A stretch of DNA of 42,142 nt from Spongospora subterranea. Its lineage: Eukaryota > Endomyxa > Phytomyxea > Plasmodiophorida > Plasmodiophoridae. Position numbers and translations under genes: made by a program. The notes beneath the pieces are model-generated. The model did not search any database. It worked only from the letters and a program-made list of their open reading frames with translations, and was not told the origin of the DNA. Positions 21,735 to 33,800 of the stretch are shown here, in pieces. Position 1 is the stretch's first letter. The number at the start of each line of letters is the position of its first letter. The stretch lies in assembly GCA_900404475.1 (NCBI GenBank), contig OUQQ01000096.1:20172-62313 (forward strand), written 5' to 3'.

Positions 21735-23696
21735 TCACAAACGACCAACGGGCTTCGCACAAACCTGCTTGTTGGCAATCCTAGTCCCGAATTGAATCGC
21801 ACGTTTCTGTAGGGACGATGTCTTGATCAGCCCCAGACTATGCGCCAACGACCTTAGAATCTGTTTATCTCCTCCTTGTCCCGCCTCGAGATCCAACCGA
21901 CAAATCTAGCAAATTGATCAATGCATGTCAAAGGTTTGACAAAAAAAAACATGGGATCAAAGGCAGAGCAACCTCTTCGATTGGGATAGTACGAACTAAA
22001 TCTCGAAGTTCATCGTCAAGGAATGGGTACATCGTATCCCTATACCGAGATTAACACCAGAACTCAATCAGTTTCAATAACAGACCGACCTAGCATTATC
22101 GGAACAAAGCCGGTCATCTCGGCCCAGATTCCTTCTGTATAGGCGACGTTGATCGAGGTCGAGTTCATCGCGGGCGCCTTGCCATCCGCCTCGGCGATAG
22201 GCGGTCCGATGCCTACTGTATCCCCCGAACAGCTCGTCGGCGCCGAGCCCCGAAATTAGGACACGACATTGCGATGTGTATTCATCCCAAACCTGCGATC
22301 AATCGTCAGAAATGCATTGGATGTGCAGACACACAAGCCCGGTAACCACCTCGTCTTCCGAGTAATATTTCTCGACGACTGTTTTTGCCCCTTGCTTCAA
22401 GTCGCTTGCATAACGGCAGTGCTGGGAGACGATGGGAACAGATCGCTCGTCATCTCTCAGAACTACCCCTGTCCCTCTGCTGCTAAACCATAGCACCTGA
22501 AGGATAAAAATTCAGAAGATCGCAGAGCCGAAGTAGTGAAAGTTATCACCGATCCGAGGTTGAAGTCCATCACTGTTTGGCACGGTCGGATCAGATTGAA
22601 TATATGCTCGGAATGGTCACGAAGATTGTTGATATCCACGTTGACCTCAATCAGTCGGAAATGACGTTTCGGGCACACCGTCCTGAGCTCTATCAACGAG
22701 TTGATCGCTGACTGCCTATCGGGAACAGTGAGCGATGATGCGCCAAACGCGAAATTGATCAAGTCAATCGGCTCCGACAGCGGTACATGATCATGCGCCA
22801 ATGCAGCTACATAAACACCATCAGGAAACTAAACAGGGGATGCATTGACGTGAATAGAACGCACCGATAATAGTGCAATCAAGCCCGCCAGAGAACAGAA
22901 TCCCTACCCTCGCTGGATCCGAGGAGGTTTCGTCTCGATCTGCGTTATGACTAAAGGCCAGACAAGAAAGGCGTCGGCGAACTGCATTAGAAAGAACGTC
23001 ATGGAGGGCCGCGACGTGATTGACGTGCGAAAACCGGCGGGAACTTGGAGGAAGCGGCGGATCAGGCGATGAATCACCCAAAATGTGAGGCCAAACGTGC
23101 AATGTTGGTTCGGAAATACGTGAGAGGTCAATTGAAAACACGCCGCTGCACGACACCTCCGACCACGAGTCGCCGTCAGAATTACACGATGAGGCGATCT
23201 GATAAGGTCCAGTGCCCCAGGCGGTGTGCACCAGACTCCTTCGTCCTAGGCGATGCCCGATCAGTTGGCGGCCAGCACTGCACAACAATCACGAGCTGCG
23301 ATTACCAAGGGGATCCCTGCCGAAATAGATGGTCTGGCGCTCGCGCTGGTAATACACAAACGCGAATGGACCTTCAAGCCTCAGTAATGCGCTTTGTATG
23401 TCGCCAGCATTATCACACCGCGATAGGATATCGGCGACCAACTCAGTATCACAGATAGGCTGATCGTGGAATATTTCCCCATTGAACGCGAGCAAATTGC
23501 CTGAACTGTCACGGAAAGGTTGCTTAGTAATGGTGGCGCCTTGGACATGAAGAGTTGATGCAAAAAGCACGAATTTTGATTGATCGTCGATAATGTGTTG
23601 GCATGAATCTGGACCCCGACGTCGAATCCATGACGGAGGCACCGCTTCGTGTAAATCTACGGACACCGGATCAACCAACAACAATATTCCGCACAT
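21735..23696 (-). CDS. Asparagine synthetase domain-containing protein (ASNSD1-like)
   Basis: A seven-exon model (23696-23306, 23245-22865, 22806-22550, 22496-22350, 22292-22090, 22039-21973, 21905-21735) gives about 538 residues. The protein starts MCGILLLVD, so Cys2 can serve as the N-terminal nucleophile of a class II glutamine amidotransferase. The amidotransferase half continues with RRRGPDS, FNGEIFHD, and FGRDPLGRRSLV restored across intron 1. The synthetase half has the PP-loop SGGLDCT, where most enzymes have SGGLDS, then HDHVPLSEPIDLINFAFGAS, SVPIVSQH and SGLGADELFGGYSRHR. NLGRDDR, YPFLDDELRDLV and QKRAIQFGTRIA close the domain. The HVPLSEPIDL and QFGTRIA blocks fit ASNSD1 better than true asparagine synthetase. 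Enzymatic activity of this subfamily is not established. Intron 4 has two possible donors 3 bp apart. Confidence 0.9.
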
Positions 23697-23832
23697 ATTG
23701 ATCAATGTGGCGACATTCTGTATTGCGCGAATTGACCCATTCCTAATTCGCCGGCACATCAAGTATTTTGACCGGAACAATGGTGTATAGATATAAATTA
23801 TACGAATGATAAGCTCCAATAATAAAAAATCA

Positions 23833-26331
23833 TTAAGAGGTTCTGTTCTTCTTGGGATCTGCCATAGTTGGGGGTAAATCCGCTTGTTTCCGCTTTGGAC
23901 CAGTCTTCGTGCCGTCGTCGAGACTGCTCAGATAAGCCGCCGCAGCTGCGTCTAGATTGGACTTGGGTGATTGCTTGGCGGTGTCTTGCGGTTTACATGC
24001 CTGATTCCAGTTAGGTGGTGGCTGATTCCAGAATGGCGGAGGAACGGGCGGGTACGCCATGAAGCCTCCTGGAGGTGGGTAGAAACCCTGAGGAGGAGCA
24101 GGATGTGAAAACTGTGGCCCATGACTTTGGAACGACCCTTGAGGAGGCACCTGGTACTGAGGCATTCCTGCAAATTCTGTTGGCGGTGGTGGTGGTGGCC
24201 TCTCCCATAGGTTTGGTTGTTTACTAATTTCAGGAGATGCCATATGTGATTCAATGTTGGGTCGAGACTGTCTACCCACAGTACCGCTATTAGCTTCAGG
24301 ATTCGGAACACGAGGTTCTGTAGCATCCCATTTGCTTGTTCTCTGCGTTGGCGGGTTTCGATTGCTGGGCAGCGATCCGAAGTCATTTTGGGAACGAGCA
24401 TCGGGACGGTTCCAAGGTGTCGAATAAGAATTTTGGATATGTTCATTAGGCACTGGTTGGAAACGACTCAAATTGTTGTCTGAACGATAATCGTCGGTCA
24501 TTGGTCTATTGCCGTGTAGATCAACGTTGATGTCCGCTTGGGGATAACTGCTTCTATTGACCCATGGCGGAATCTCCCTGTTGGGCGGCATCTGGTGTGC
24601 AGGCGCTCCAGAAGTATTAACACGAGAATTGTTGCCCATTGCATGAACCGAGGCAGTTATGCGGAGCTCATTGGGCTTTTCAAGCACCGATTCCGCGACC
24701 ATACCAACGCCTGGCCGTGACGAATGAGATGACCGCCATAATACAGGAAACACTTTTCATACCTGTTCGGTTATCAAACCCCTCCTTATTGACGCCAATC
24801 CCTGTTTCGTATCATGAATATTTGCATTCTGGCACATTGTGAAACTCTTACCTTTTCCCCAGCCGATTTTGAGATCAGGGCGATAGCTGCGGACAAGGTT
24901 GCGAGCGCTTTCCGCTTCTTCTCGATCGAAATAGCGAACAAATGCAGAATCAACAACTGGACCATTAACAATGCGTATCTGATGCCGCTATTAGTTGAAA
25001 AATGCTGGAGAACAATACAGCCTAGCCTACTTCATCAATTTTCCCAAAAGACGCAATTTGCGAACGAAGTTCCTCGATTGAAGTTCCCGAAGGAACACCA
25101 CCAATATATAAGACGCAAGATAGGACTCGGACCAGACCTAAACTATTAGCGATCCGTTATCACGAGAAACATGATGTCAGACCTGCGGGAACATTCTCCT
25201 GGTCGGGATGGCGAACAAACCCTGTGCGCTGAAGATTATTTGCAGTTGAGTCTGGCGATTGTCCCAAATCATTCTGTAGTGTTTGCTGCGAACCCTGACT
25301 ACTTATGGCAACTGACGCAGCACTCTTTGTAGCAGCAACCTTTTCGGATTCAGCGATTCTACAGCAGTATTCAATGAACAGCTGAAAACAATGACTTACA
25401 TGTTTACCTTTCAGCCTCCAATCGCCTAGCCTGATCTTCAAGTCTTTTCGCCTGCGCAGCAAGCCTTCTGTCATCGTCTTCCTCTGAATCATCGCCGTAG
25501 TCAAATGTGTCAATTTCCTCTTCCTGCACAAACGTAGCTTCTTCATGTTTGTCATGAGTAACAGTGAATTCCCCCCCTTGCAGCTGCTCGATGCTATCCA
25601 GCAAACGCGAGGTTGTACCTGCGACAGGAACAACAGTGGGGATAGACGAGCATGTGCCATCTAAATCAATATTATAAAACGAAGGTTAAACGTCAGCACA
25701 AGAGGTACCTGCTCGGTTTAATTTATCACGAAGAATTTCTAATCCATCAGCAGGTAAGAGACGGCTGACTTCCCAGATACGAACAATCCGATAAATCTTA
25801 GTTTTATCGGACTCATCACAGTCAAGTATAGCATCCAGGGTAGTCCCTAAGTTCTTTGTGAACCTTTCTGGGAACGGATTTTTATCGCCAAATTGTTCTT
25901 TTGATTTTCTCAGAATTGCGTCGATGATACAGCATCCTTGAAGGCGCGAGCGGCGATCTCCATGACGAATGTGCCTTTCAATAGCGTGGACAATAAACTT
26001 ATAAAACTGAATATAGAAAGTCAGAAAAAAAAAACAAAGTTCACAACTTAATCACCGTAAAACAATCCTACCTTCGCTGATCGAACAGCAACTTTTGCGA
26101 TGGAAGCAATTTTCGAGGAGGATATCCCAGAAAGCTTCTTGAGCCTAGAGTGCAATTCGGCCTGGCCGGGCCATTCTTCCGGCATCGCTAACCAAGCGGC
26201 ACCGCGACTCCCTCGGTTGTCGATTCTGTATGATCGGACCAAATGAGATGGGTAACTGCGCAGCAGCCAGCGAGTCTCAGGCTGGTTGCCTCAACCTGAC
26301 TCAAACGCTGTTCAGGATCAACGTGCGCCAT
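23833..26331 (-). CDS. CID-RRM RNA polymerase II CTD-binding protein (SCAF4/8, Seb1, Nrd1-like)
   Basis: Proteins of this type bind the phosphorylated RNA polymerase II C-terminal domain and nascent RNA, and control transcription termination. A nine-exon model (26331-26296, 26161-26072, 26006-25709, 25660-25408, 25358-25183, 25137-25031, 24987-24852, 24801-24763, 24710-23833) encodes 670 residues in one frame. The N-terminal CID reads GISSSKIASIAKVAVRSAKF, FIVHAIERHIRHG, CCIIDAILRKSKEQFGD and KTKIYRIVRIWE. An acidic and coiled stretch (EEDDDRRLAAQAKRLEDQ) follows. The RRM has RNP2 VLYIGGVP and RNP1-like SAFVRYFD, and continues IGWGKG into FDNRTG, as in Seb1/Nrd1. The C-terminal 290 residues are Pro/Asn/Ser-rich with PPPP and GFYPPPGG runs, ending KKNRTS. 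Intron 1 (134 bp) is unusually long here; an alternative first-exon split exists. Confidence 0.9.
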
Positions 26332-26544
26332 CTTGCGTTTTCAGTTTTGATCATACAAACGACGTGAAAAGGGATTATGATTTCAACTGCATAGTGTTAC
26401 CCCGATACATTCCCATATACGTTGTGCTGCTCTTCGGCTGCGATGTATGACATTGTTAACTCATGCTGTTACCACATGAGCTATAGTGTTCTCGTGTGTG
26501 GAGACGTATAACGTGTGTACGTGTATCGTATAGCATGACCGAAT

Positions 26545-26563
26545 CCTCCCCTCCCCCCCCACC
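26545..26563 (+). promoter_or_regulatory. C-rich tract in the divergent promoter
   Basis: A near-pure C run, CCTCCCCTCCCCCCCCACC, lies 50 bp upstream of the M1AP-like ATG. It falls within the 281 bp that separate this gene from the divergent CID-RRM gene. A similar C tract, on the coding strand, precedes the PRAF-like gene by 70 bp (21205-21218). This may be a polypyrimidine promoter element; that is an inference from two cases. Confidence 0.3.
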
Positions 26564-26612
26564 TCTTACCGTTTAACGTCATTCGTTGATTCACAATGCA
26601 ATCCGTCTTGGT

Positions 26613-28321
26613 ATGAATTCAACAAAAGTATCGCCTGGAAGCGTGATCATCATCGACCTTCATCAGAGCCTTGAGAAGCAACCGCCAGCAGAGTTCACCA
26701 AGTCCTTCATCTCCTCCATCCAGACATGTCTACGGAGCCAGGTCAAATCTATTAACGTACCCTGGCGGAATCAACGATTCACCGAGTTTAGTAGTTCGTT
26801 TTCGAATGTCAAGAGCAACATTGGCATACCGCACACAACAAGGATTACTGTGAGGCAACAACCTTTTTAGGTCCAAGCCTCAGTTTAATGGTTTGCCTCA
26901 ACGGCGAAACTGATAATCATGTAATTTTATCACCGCCATATGCAATCCATCAAGCTTATCAAGCAGTGGAATGGATCGCGAGAGCAACGAAACAACCCAC
27001 TTCAAGAACACATGCCGCGCTGTCCTGTAGGCAATGAGAACCGCTCGATAACTGGGTTAAAATACGCACATTCATGTTTATAGATACTTCTGCTTTACGA
27101 AATGTAAGCAAAATTCGACAAAATCTGAAGCGCTTATTGGGAAACGATGTAAATACTGTTTTGTTTATTTCCCCATTTGTCGCACATAGTGGGTTTTTAT
27201 CGAACTCCTTGCGGGAAGTACTCGCAGAGCTGCGAGAACAAGCTGTGAACGTTCGGCTGGCTGCTTGTGTGTCTAATGCGGCATTCAGCCAAACTGTTGG
27301 CAAAATTCTCGCGCTGCGCAATGAAATGTGGCATTTAGAAAATGTTGATATAGTTTGTATGAAAAATAGTAAGTGTGAAACCTTGACCCGTATAAATCGG
27401 GTGATTTAAATGGTGATTAGACCTCAAGAGCATCAGAGACTTGTTCGCCGAATTAAATGCAATGAATCTGTTTCGAAGAAGTACGCAGTTTGAGGTTTCG
27501 CTAACAGAAGATCTTAAATGCTCATTGCAAGGGCGTCCGATTTCTCGCAATGTAAACTGCTCCAACCTTGCATTTGTGTGTAAATGCCATCAAAAACCAT
27601 TGGCGGGTTGCTTTTCGCTGAAGTCTAACGATTGCATTCGGTCTATCGACAAATACGTCCTTATCAGCGGTCGTCCCTGCTCTCTACTAGAATCGTCGTT
27701 GATGTCTACAAATCAGATCGGCTCGATCACATCAGCTGCTGCCGTTGCCGTCATCAGTAAGAGCTTGGTCAATCCTGCTTTTATTAACGGAGAAGTAATC
27801 CTGGATGAGCCGAGATGGTCTCTGATCACAAACTCACAGCAATGACAGGGGATTATCTTGACGCCGAAACCTGGAACGTCACAACTAGAAGACGGCGAAG
27901 TCGAGCCGAACGAAGCGCTTTGGAGAAAATTGCTTATGAGACTACAAGAAGCTAATCAAATGCTAATCATCCGCTTTCAGCGACCATTGTTCGAAAATGA
28001 TCTTCCGCCTTCGTTAATGCAAGACTTATTTACCGATCTAAATGTTCCCCAAATATTTGCCGTCATGCCCATTTGTCCAATTGATGCGAAAGTCAACCCT
28101 AGGTCCAGGGGACCAAAGGCAACGCCCTACTTCGCGATTATGAAAGTGAGCCCACACCTCTCAAATATATTCATTTACATTTGTTTTGTCAGAAGGTGGC
28201 TTGCTTTGAAGAAATCAAATGTTTACCTCTCAATCTGCAAGCGATTTGTCCCGAAGACTTGGGTGAAGATGCGCCAGAATTCGAAATGTTCAACAACGTA
28301 ATCAGTCCATTGAATCAATGA
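26613..28321 (+). CDS. M1AP-like (meiosis 1-associated) protein
   Basis: In mammals M1AP works with the SHOC1-TEX11-SPO16 (ZZS) proteins that promote meiotic crossovers. A six-exon model (26613-26793, 26871-27026, 27084-27368, 27421-27794, 27849-28145, 28193-28321) encodes 473 residues, near the vertebrate size of about 530. Similarity to M1AP, as I recall the family, is spread along the protein: VIIIDLHQSLE at the start, PSLSLMVCLNGE, and RTHAALSYTSAL created exactly at the exon 2-3 join. Also matching are a Cys-containing block (FVCKCHQKPL), TPKPGTSQLEDGE followed by LMRLQEANQMLIIRF, YFAIMKKVACFEEIK, and CPEDLGEDAPEFE near the C-terminus. Introns are 47-77 bp. The end of exon 1 is uncertain. 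The N-terminal part may be a von Willebrand A-like fold; a TFIIH p34-type protein was considered but fits less well. Confidence 0.65.
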
Positions 28322-28540
28322 ATGTTTTGTTAATTAATGCATAGATCTCAGTTATGCAGTGGAAGGACTGTACAATGTTAGCAAGCAGTGCCCATGGTAA
28401 TCCAGATCGCAAATATTTTGATTATAGGATGACCAACTGTATACACAGAGTCTGTTGTGTCAATGGTTCAGAAAGATTTTCAGCGCCCCGCGAGAGCGGG
28501 TATAACAACTTCATCGCAGAGAAAGAAAAGGTTCCGTCTG

Positions 28541-28965
28541 CTAACCGAAAAACAGTTTTCTCGCCAATAAACACATCGATCGAGCTTCTTGACTTCGCGT
28601 TATATGAGAAAATAATCTATATGCCGAGACTCTGCTACATTGCTTGCTAACGTCAACCTGAATACATATCTCCGGTGACCAAGAATCTCGTTGCCGCTGT
28701 GTATGTCGGTAAAATTTATTCCTAGAAAGGAATGTTTTTTCTCTGCATCGCATCGTGAATCAAGCACTTACCCTGGACGTGTTGCTCCAAAGCGCCGATC
28801 CCTGCAATTATCAAGTACCCATAATCGGCCGGCACTGCGCGAGATCGGTTGAGTTGCATCTGTTTGAACAATGTTGCCAAGCGGTTTGAGATTATACTGT
28901 TTTGCGATAATAGTCAGTGGTAAAGCAACCTTTGACGGCGCTCGCAAAAGAAGTTTAGCGATCAT
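28541..28965 (-). CDS. Hypothetical small basic protein (two exons)
   Basis: The ATG at 28965 opens MIAKLLLRAPSKVALPL. After 194 bp a canonical GTAAGT donor begins a 50-bp intron (28771-28722, ending TTTCTAG). The second exon stays open to a stop at 28541, for 124 residues in all. The intron size and signals match the genes around it. The protein is basic and its N-terminus could be a mitochondrial targeting peptide. I recognise no domain. A second frame through the same region (QLNRSRAVPADYGYL) briefly resembles a MAPEG-family start but does not continue, so gene and frame are uncertain. Confidence 0.3.
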
Positions 28966-30807
28966 GCTGCCCGAACTGTCTCTTCAAAGGGAACAGACTC
29001 AGCGGTATAGTGCCACCTCTTTTTGCAAACATGAACTGAGGATTCATGGCAGATCGGCACCCAACAGACATTGTCCTTGAAGCACTTCAGTCTTAGAAAA
29101 CACCACTGGTTTACCCATGTGTCCGGTCGAGAACACGTTCAAACGCACACCGCGGAAAATACAGAAGATAATCCTTCTATACTAAAGCAAATAATTCAGA
29201 ATCAAGTTGCTCATTCCCCATTTCCAGCTTTCGTGTCGTTTCCAGTTATGGTCTTATATGTTCTGCAACACCTGTCTCGGTTTCTGCATATCTGCCGTGA
29301 AGTTTCGCCACCGACGCCTTGGCTAATAATGAAATCCAAAATACATTGGGGATTCAGACATTTGATGGGGCACGGGCGGCAGTCTTTGCCAACAGACATG
29401 TAATCGCCAATAATCACGAAAGTCCAGGGCTCAGTGCGAATATGATAGAATCGAACTGAATATACCTCCAGGAGGATACTACACGTTGGTTAAAATAGGG
29501 GTCGAATATATGGCGAAGCGTTCAAGGATAAGAGCGATGCTGCTTTAATAACATTGAGAAATCCTGTACTGTCGATTTCCAGATCTGCCATGGATCATGC
29601 AACCTGGTCAATCTCACATGGATTAGCCTGCCGTATCGGAATACCCAAAACTGATCGAGGTTGATTGCCCAATGGATGATTTTGATGGGGAAACTACCGG
29701 ATCAATGAACAGAATTTCATTCTTTTCACATTGCCTGACTGTGTCCTCATATTCATCTGAGAATTTTTGCCCTAAGGCCAAGGGTGCAGTTTTCCAATCT
29801 GTTCTCTGGGTGGTTGACCCGATCAAGGTCTGTTTAGGCATTCGGGGGTGGTTTTGAGAAATGAGAACAGATACCGATTACACGACCTCTCAGGCTAGGT
29901 CGATCTGACGAGGATGATCATGAACACAGGGAACAAGAAATTTGTGTCAAACAATACTTCGCGCTACGCTAACCCCATTTCATTGAACGCTACTTTTGAT
30001 GGCAATCTGTCAAATTTACGAGAATTGCACGATGAATATGGCCTGAATCAAGAGACATTTTATGTAATCAAAAGAGTGCTGTAGCTACCTAACGGGGGTA
30101 TTGTAAATATATAGAATCATATCAAATACCACAGAACGGTAGCAGAAACTTTAATGTAGCGACTTTTTCCTCCTAATAGTGTAAAATCCACATATTAATG
30201 AGATTCTGCATCGCGAGAAAACACACTATGCAAAAAGCTATCATAAGGAATTATATCGGTTCTGTATGATAGCAGATTCTCATGGCATATTCTTCATGTA
30301 AATTATCGTAATGTCTGCAGATTGCGACGGCCATACAATCACTAATCAATCCAATCTTTGATTCATTGATATAAACTGATTGATAGTACGGCGCCATATA
30401 ACTACATGTCCTTGTTTGCACTAATCTGGATGCCCGTAATGATCATCAAAAGACCAATCAGGATGTATGATGTGCGATAACGATTTCAAATAGAGGAGTG
30501 ATTGTTGTCGATCGAGCGCCGAGATGACACTGTTGCCGGTCTTGAGGCTACGGTCACCGTCACGGTCTTTGACGTTCCGCAGCATTCTCCGTTAGGGGGC
30601 GCATCATATATTTTTGAGAGCACTTGTAATACTTACGAGGTGACAGGAAATTTTCGTGTTTCCGAGTGGATCGAGTAATTGCACTGGCAAGCTTGAAGTT
30701 GGATCATATCGAGAGCAACGTGTCCGTTAATGATGATGGACATTGGTATTGCTGTTGATGGTCAGATTTGATTGCGTGTAGAATAAGTAGGAATATTAAA
30801 CTATATA
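28966..30807. other. Stretch without a convincing gene
   Basis: Short open frames occur (for example 29211-29417 and 29623-29841 on the minus strand, the latter with a true ATG and 72 codons). None has a recognisable motif or a clear chain of exons. Bases 29870-30770 are AT-rich, with stops in all frames and a small hairpin at 30237-30273. The right end is the 3' flank of the large coiled-coil gene. Confidence 0.4.
30237..30273. repeat. Hairpin with 9-bp perfect stem
   Basis: The arms GCTATCATA (30237-30245) and TATGATAGC (30265-30273) are perfect reverse complements with a 19-nt loop. Looser complementarity (ATGAGATTCT near 30198, AGATTCTCAT near 30274) lies outside. It sits in gene-free, AT-rich DNA, where such a stem could occur by chance. 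Confidence 0.4.
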
Positions 30808-33800
30808 TTATGATGGTGATTTCGGGATTATATTGTGCGGCGAAATATTATCGTTTGATTCAAATCCCGACAATGGACTGTGCGTTCCGCCAGCCCTTCC
30901 AACGATTGATTTCAGAATATTTGATCGGCGAAGTGTGGGCTCAGTTTCTGTTGAATCATTATCTTTATCACGTTCTGAGCTGTTCCGTCCGGATGTTGAC
31001 TCCCTCCCTATGCTGCCTGTCGCCTTGGCCGTTGATGAAATCGTTGGCGGTGGTACTTGATCTGTCGGTCCTGGGCTGCCTGCAGGTTGAAGCCGTCTCA
31101 AGAACACCTTGGCCAGATTGGGAAGTTGCGGCAGGATATCAGTATCGGGAGCTGGTTGTGGAACATCTGTTCCTAGGTTGTTGTCGTTCTTGCTAGCTGT
31201 TTTGATCGCCATGAATGTCCTGGCGATATTGTTGGCCCTCTTCGATCTGCTGTTCACCGGGAGCGGAATAGCGGGTTGTTTCTCATTATTGTCTGCACTT
31301 AGTGACCTGTTCATCTTCGCCTGACCTGTTGTCGAGAAAGTAGTCTCCAGTACGAATGGATTGAATACAGAGAGTGATGGAGGTTTCTTTGACGAGGTGA
31401 TGGCGGCAGTCGCCAGAGCCTTTAGCTTAGATATTGGGGACGATGGTGATGCCAGGGAAGAAGCTGCACTATTTCCTGCATCCTCGCTGATGACTGGGGA
31501 TCTGGTGGACATTATTGAGTCGGGGGAATTATTGATGTCATGTGCAGATGAGGGAGTGGTATCTTCATCACCGTAAGCCCCGATAGCAGATGTTTTCTCC
31601 CTCTTGGACGTTTCCCATCGTTGTCGCCACCAGACCAACATCTTCTCCAGTTTACTAATGTCAATGTAATCAATCAGACGGTGCCCTGATACAAGTTAAT
31701 GTCCATAGTAGGATTGCCAACCTGATCCGTTTCCTTAGTTCAGCGTCGGCTATTGACGGAGTCCTGAGTCCATCGCTGATCAGATTGGCGACCTTCTCGC
31801 CCTCGTTCTCCATTGAGTTGGCGATCTGATCGCTTAACTCCTGATTTTCGGACAATAACCGGGTCCTCTCTTTCCTCAACTTGATATTATCAGCTCGCAG
31901 GTCTAATATGACCGTTGGGCTCCGCTCAGATTTGATTTGATGTTGTAGATCAATGATCGACTCTTCAAGTGTCTTTCTAACCGTCTCCAGTTCCCCAACC
32001 TGTTTCCATGCCTTTTCAAGGTCTTTGTCCTTCTCCAGAAGACACTTGGTTAACTGTTTAGCGTCATTAGCAGCCGTCATTAATGGTATTGGTCCTGGTG
32101 ATGATTGCCTTGACCGATGCATTTTGCCTGTTGTCGACTTGATCAGGGGTTTTCCGCTCGATAGCGATGCCGGCTTGCGCCGTCCAATTGTGTCATGATT
32201 CTGCCCTTGACCTTGCTCTCCCGTCTCCACATTCTCGTCGTCCTCAGCTCCTCCCCCTATATCCATACTGCTGTCGCTGCCGCTATCTTCATTACTGGGG
32301 TTCGTCAACTCGAACTCTGCATTACTATCCTCCAATTCGCCATCAACGTTTCCGTGTGCCTCAACGCTTGCGATTGTCGAACATCTTATCAACAGAGGTT
32401 CCGTAATCAAACTATTTTCTGCTAAGAGTTGTGCTGCATTGATTGGCTCATCAAAAATATGGTTGGCTTTTGATGTTTCTACAGCGACGATGTTTGGTTG
32501 TGGGGGCATTTCTTGGGGTGTCGTCTTTTGAGGTAACGCCTCTTGAGGTGTCGTCTTTTGTAAAATCGTCCCTTGGGGTGTCATCTTTTGCAATATTGTT
32601 TTTTGGGGTGTCGTCTTTTGTGAATTTCGGGACGTCCTTGGGGGTACAGTCTCGTTTACTTTTGTCTCTCTGGACGTCTTTCTTTGAACTGGCACCTGTT
32701 CAATGCTTGATGTTGTTGATGAGGAATTCATGTCTGTGTGCAGCTGCTCGCGGCCTGTTATCGCCGTATCGTTTCTATCGTTATGAACAACGACCGCCTC
32801 AGTGTTGTGTTTCAGTTCATGATCATCATCAACCGTATCGCGTTTTCCAGTTAAGTCGTCAATATTTGGGATTGCCTGCGCCTTAGTCAAGGATGGATCG
32901 ACTTTACTCGTGTCGTCGGTCCCAAAAGATGATGCAGTATTGATTCTAACAGGATTACTGGATTGCTGTTTAGGCTGGCCATAAACCTGCCGATTCAATC
33001 GATCTTGACCCGCCTTCGGATGTGTCATGGTCCCGGCGATGACCCTTTTGTGATCTTGCCCCTCTTTCAGTTTCCTTGACGCCCTCAATCTAGACTCCAT
33101 CAATATGTACCTGGCTACCAATTGCATGTGTCGCCCTAACAGCACACCGTATTTCCTTTCCACTTCCTTCAATCGAGTATTGCTCGCCTTGTCCGGATGG
33201 GGTTTAAGCGTCTCTACCGCCTCGTGTTTATGGATAACGACAATCTCCTTTGGAGCAAACGGTTCTGTCTGTATCCCTTTCTCATCTGTGTTGATCGCCC
33301 ATTTTGACGTTTTCCCGTTCTTTTTCCGCGAGGACCTCCTTCTATCAGAGCCGACAACTTTGCGACCTAGACTCTCGTTTGTCGCCACAGCTGACTTTGC
33401 CAACTTGTTTTCGACAATTGTGATATCGGTGGGTTGAGCGGGTCCGCCACGATCGCTTTCAGAGTTCATATCCTTCCTCACAGTATCCATATCATCGGTG
33501 ACTTCATCCGCTTTCGCTTCCTGAACATTGCCTTGTTCGGCAATATCCACATCGAGATCGTCGCGGTTTTCGTTGTCAGACGAGGGATCATATCGATCCG
33601 GTTCAGCGCTTTCCCTACCATTGCTAGACCAGTCCATTTCTCCGGCGCCATTATCGTCATCGCCGGGATCATCCACTAACGGCGGCCGATTGTCAATAAT
33701 GACGACCATCGCATTTTGTCCAGGATGAGGGACCGACTCCTTAAACACGATTAAACGACATCAACTTATACTAATGCAGTCAAGGAATACCTCTCGCGAC

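Noticed and set aside
28620..28870. MAPEG/MGST3-like protein (QLNRSRAVPADYGYLIIAGIG)
   Set aside because: The resemblance covers only about 20 residues. The frame does not continue into the rest of a MAPEG domain with or without the 50-bp intron. The other frame gives a longer product.
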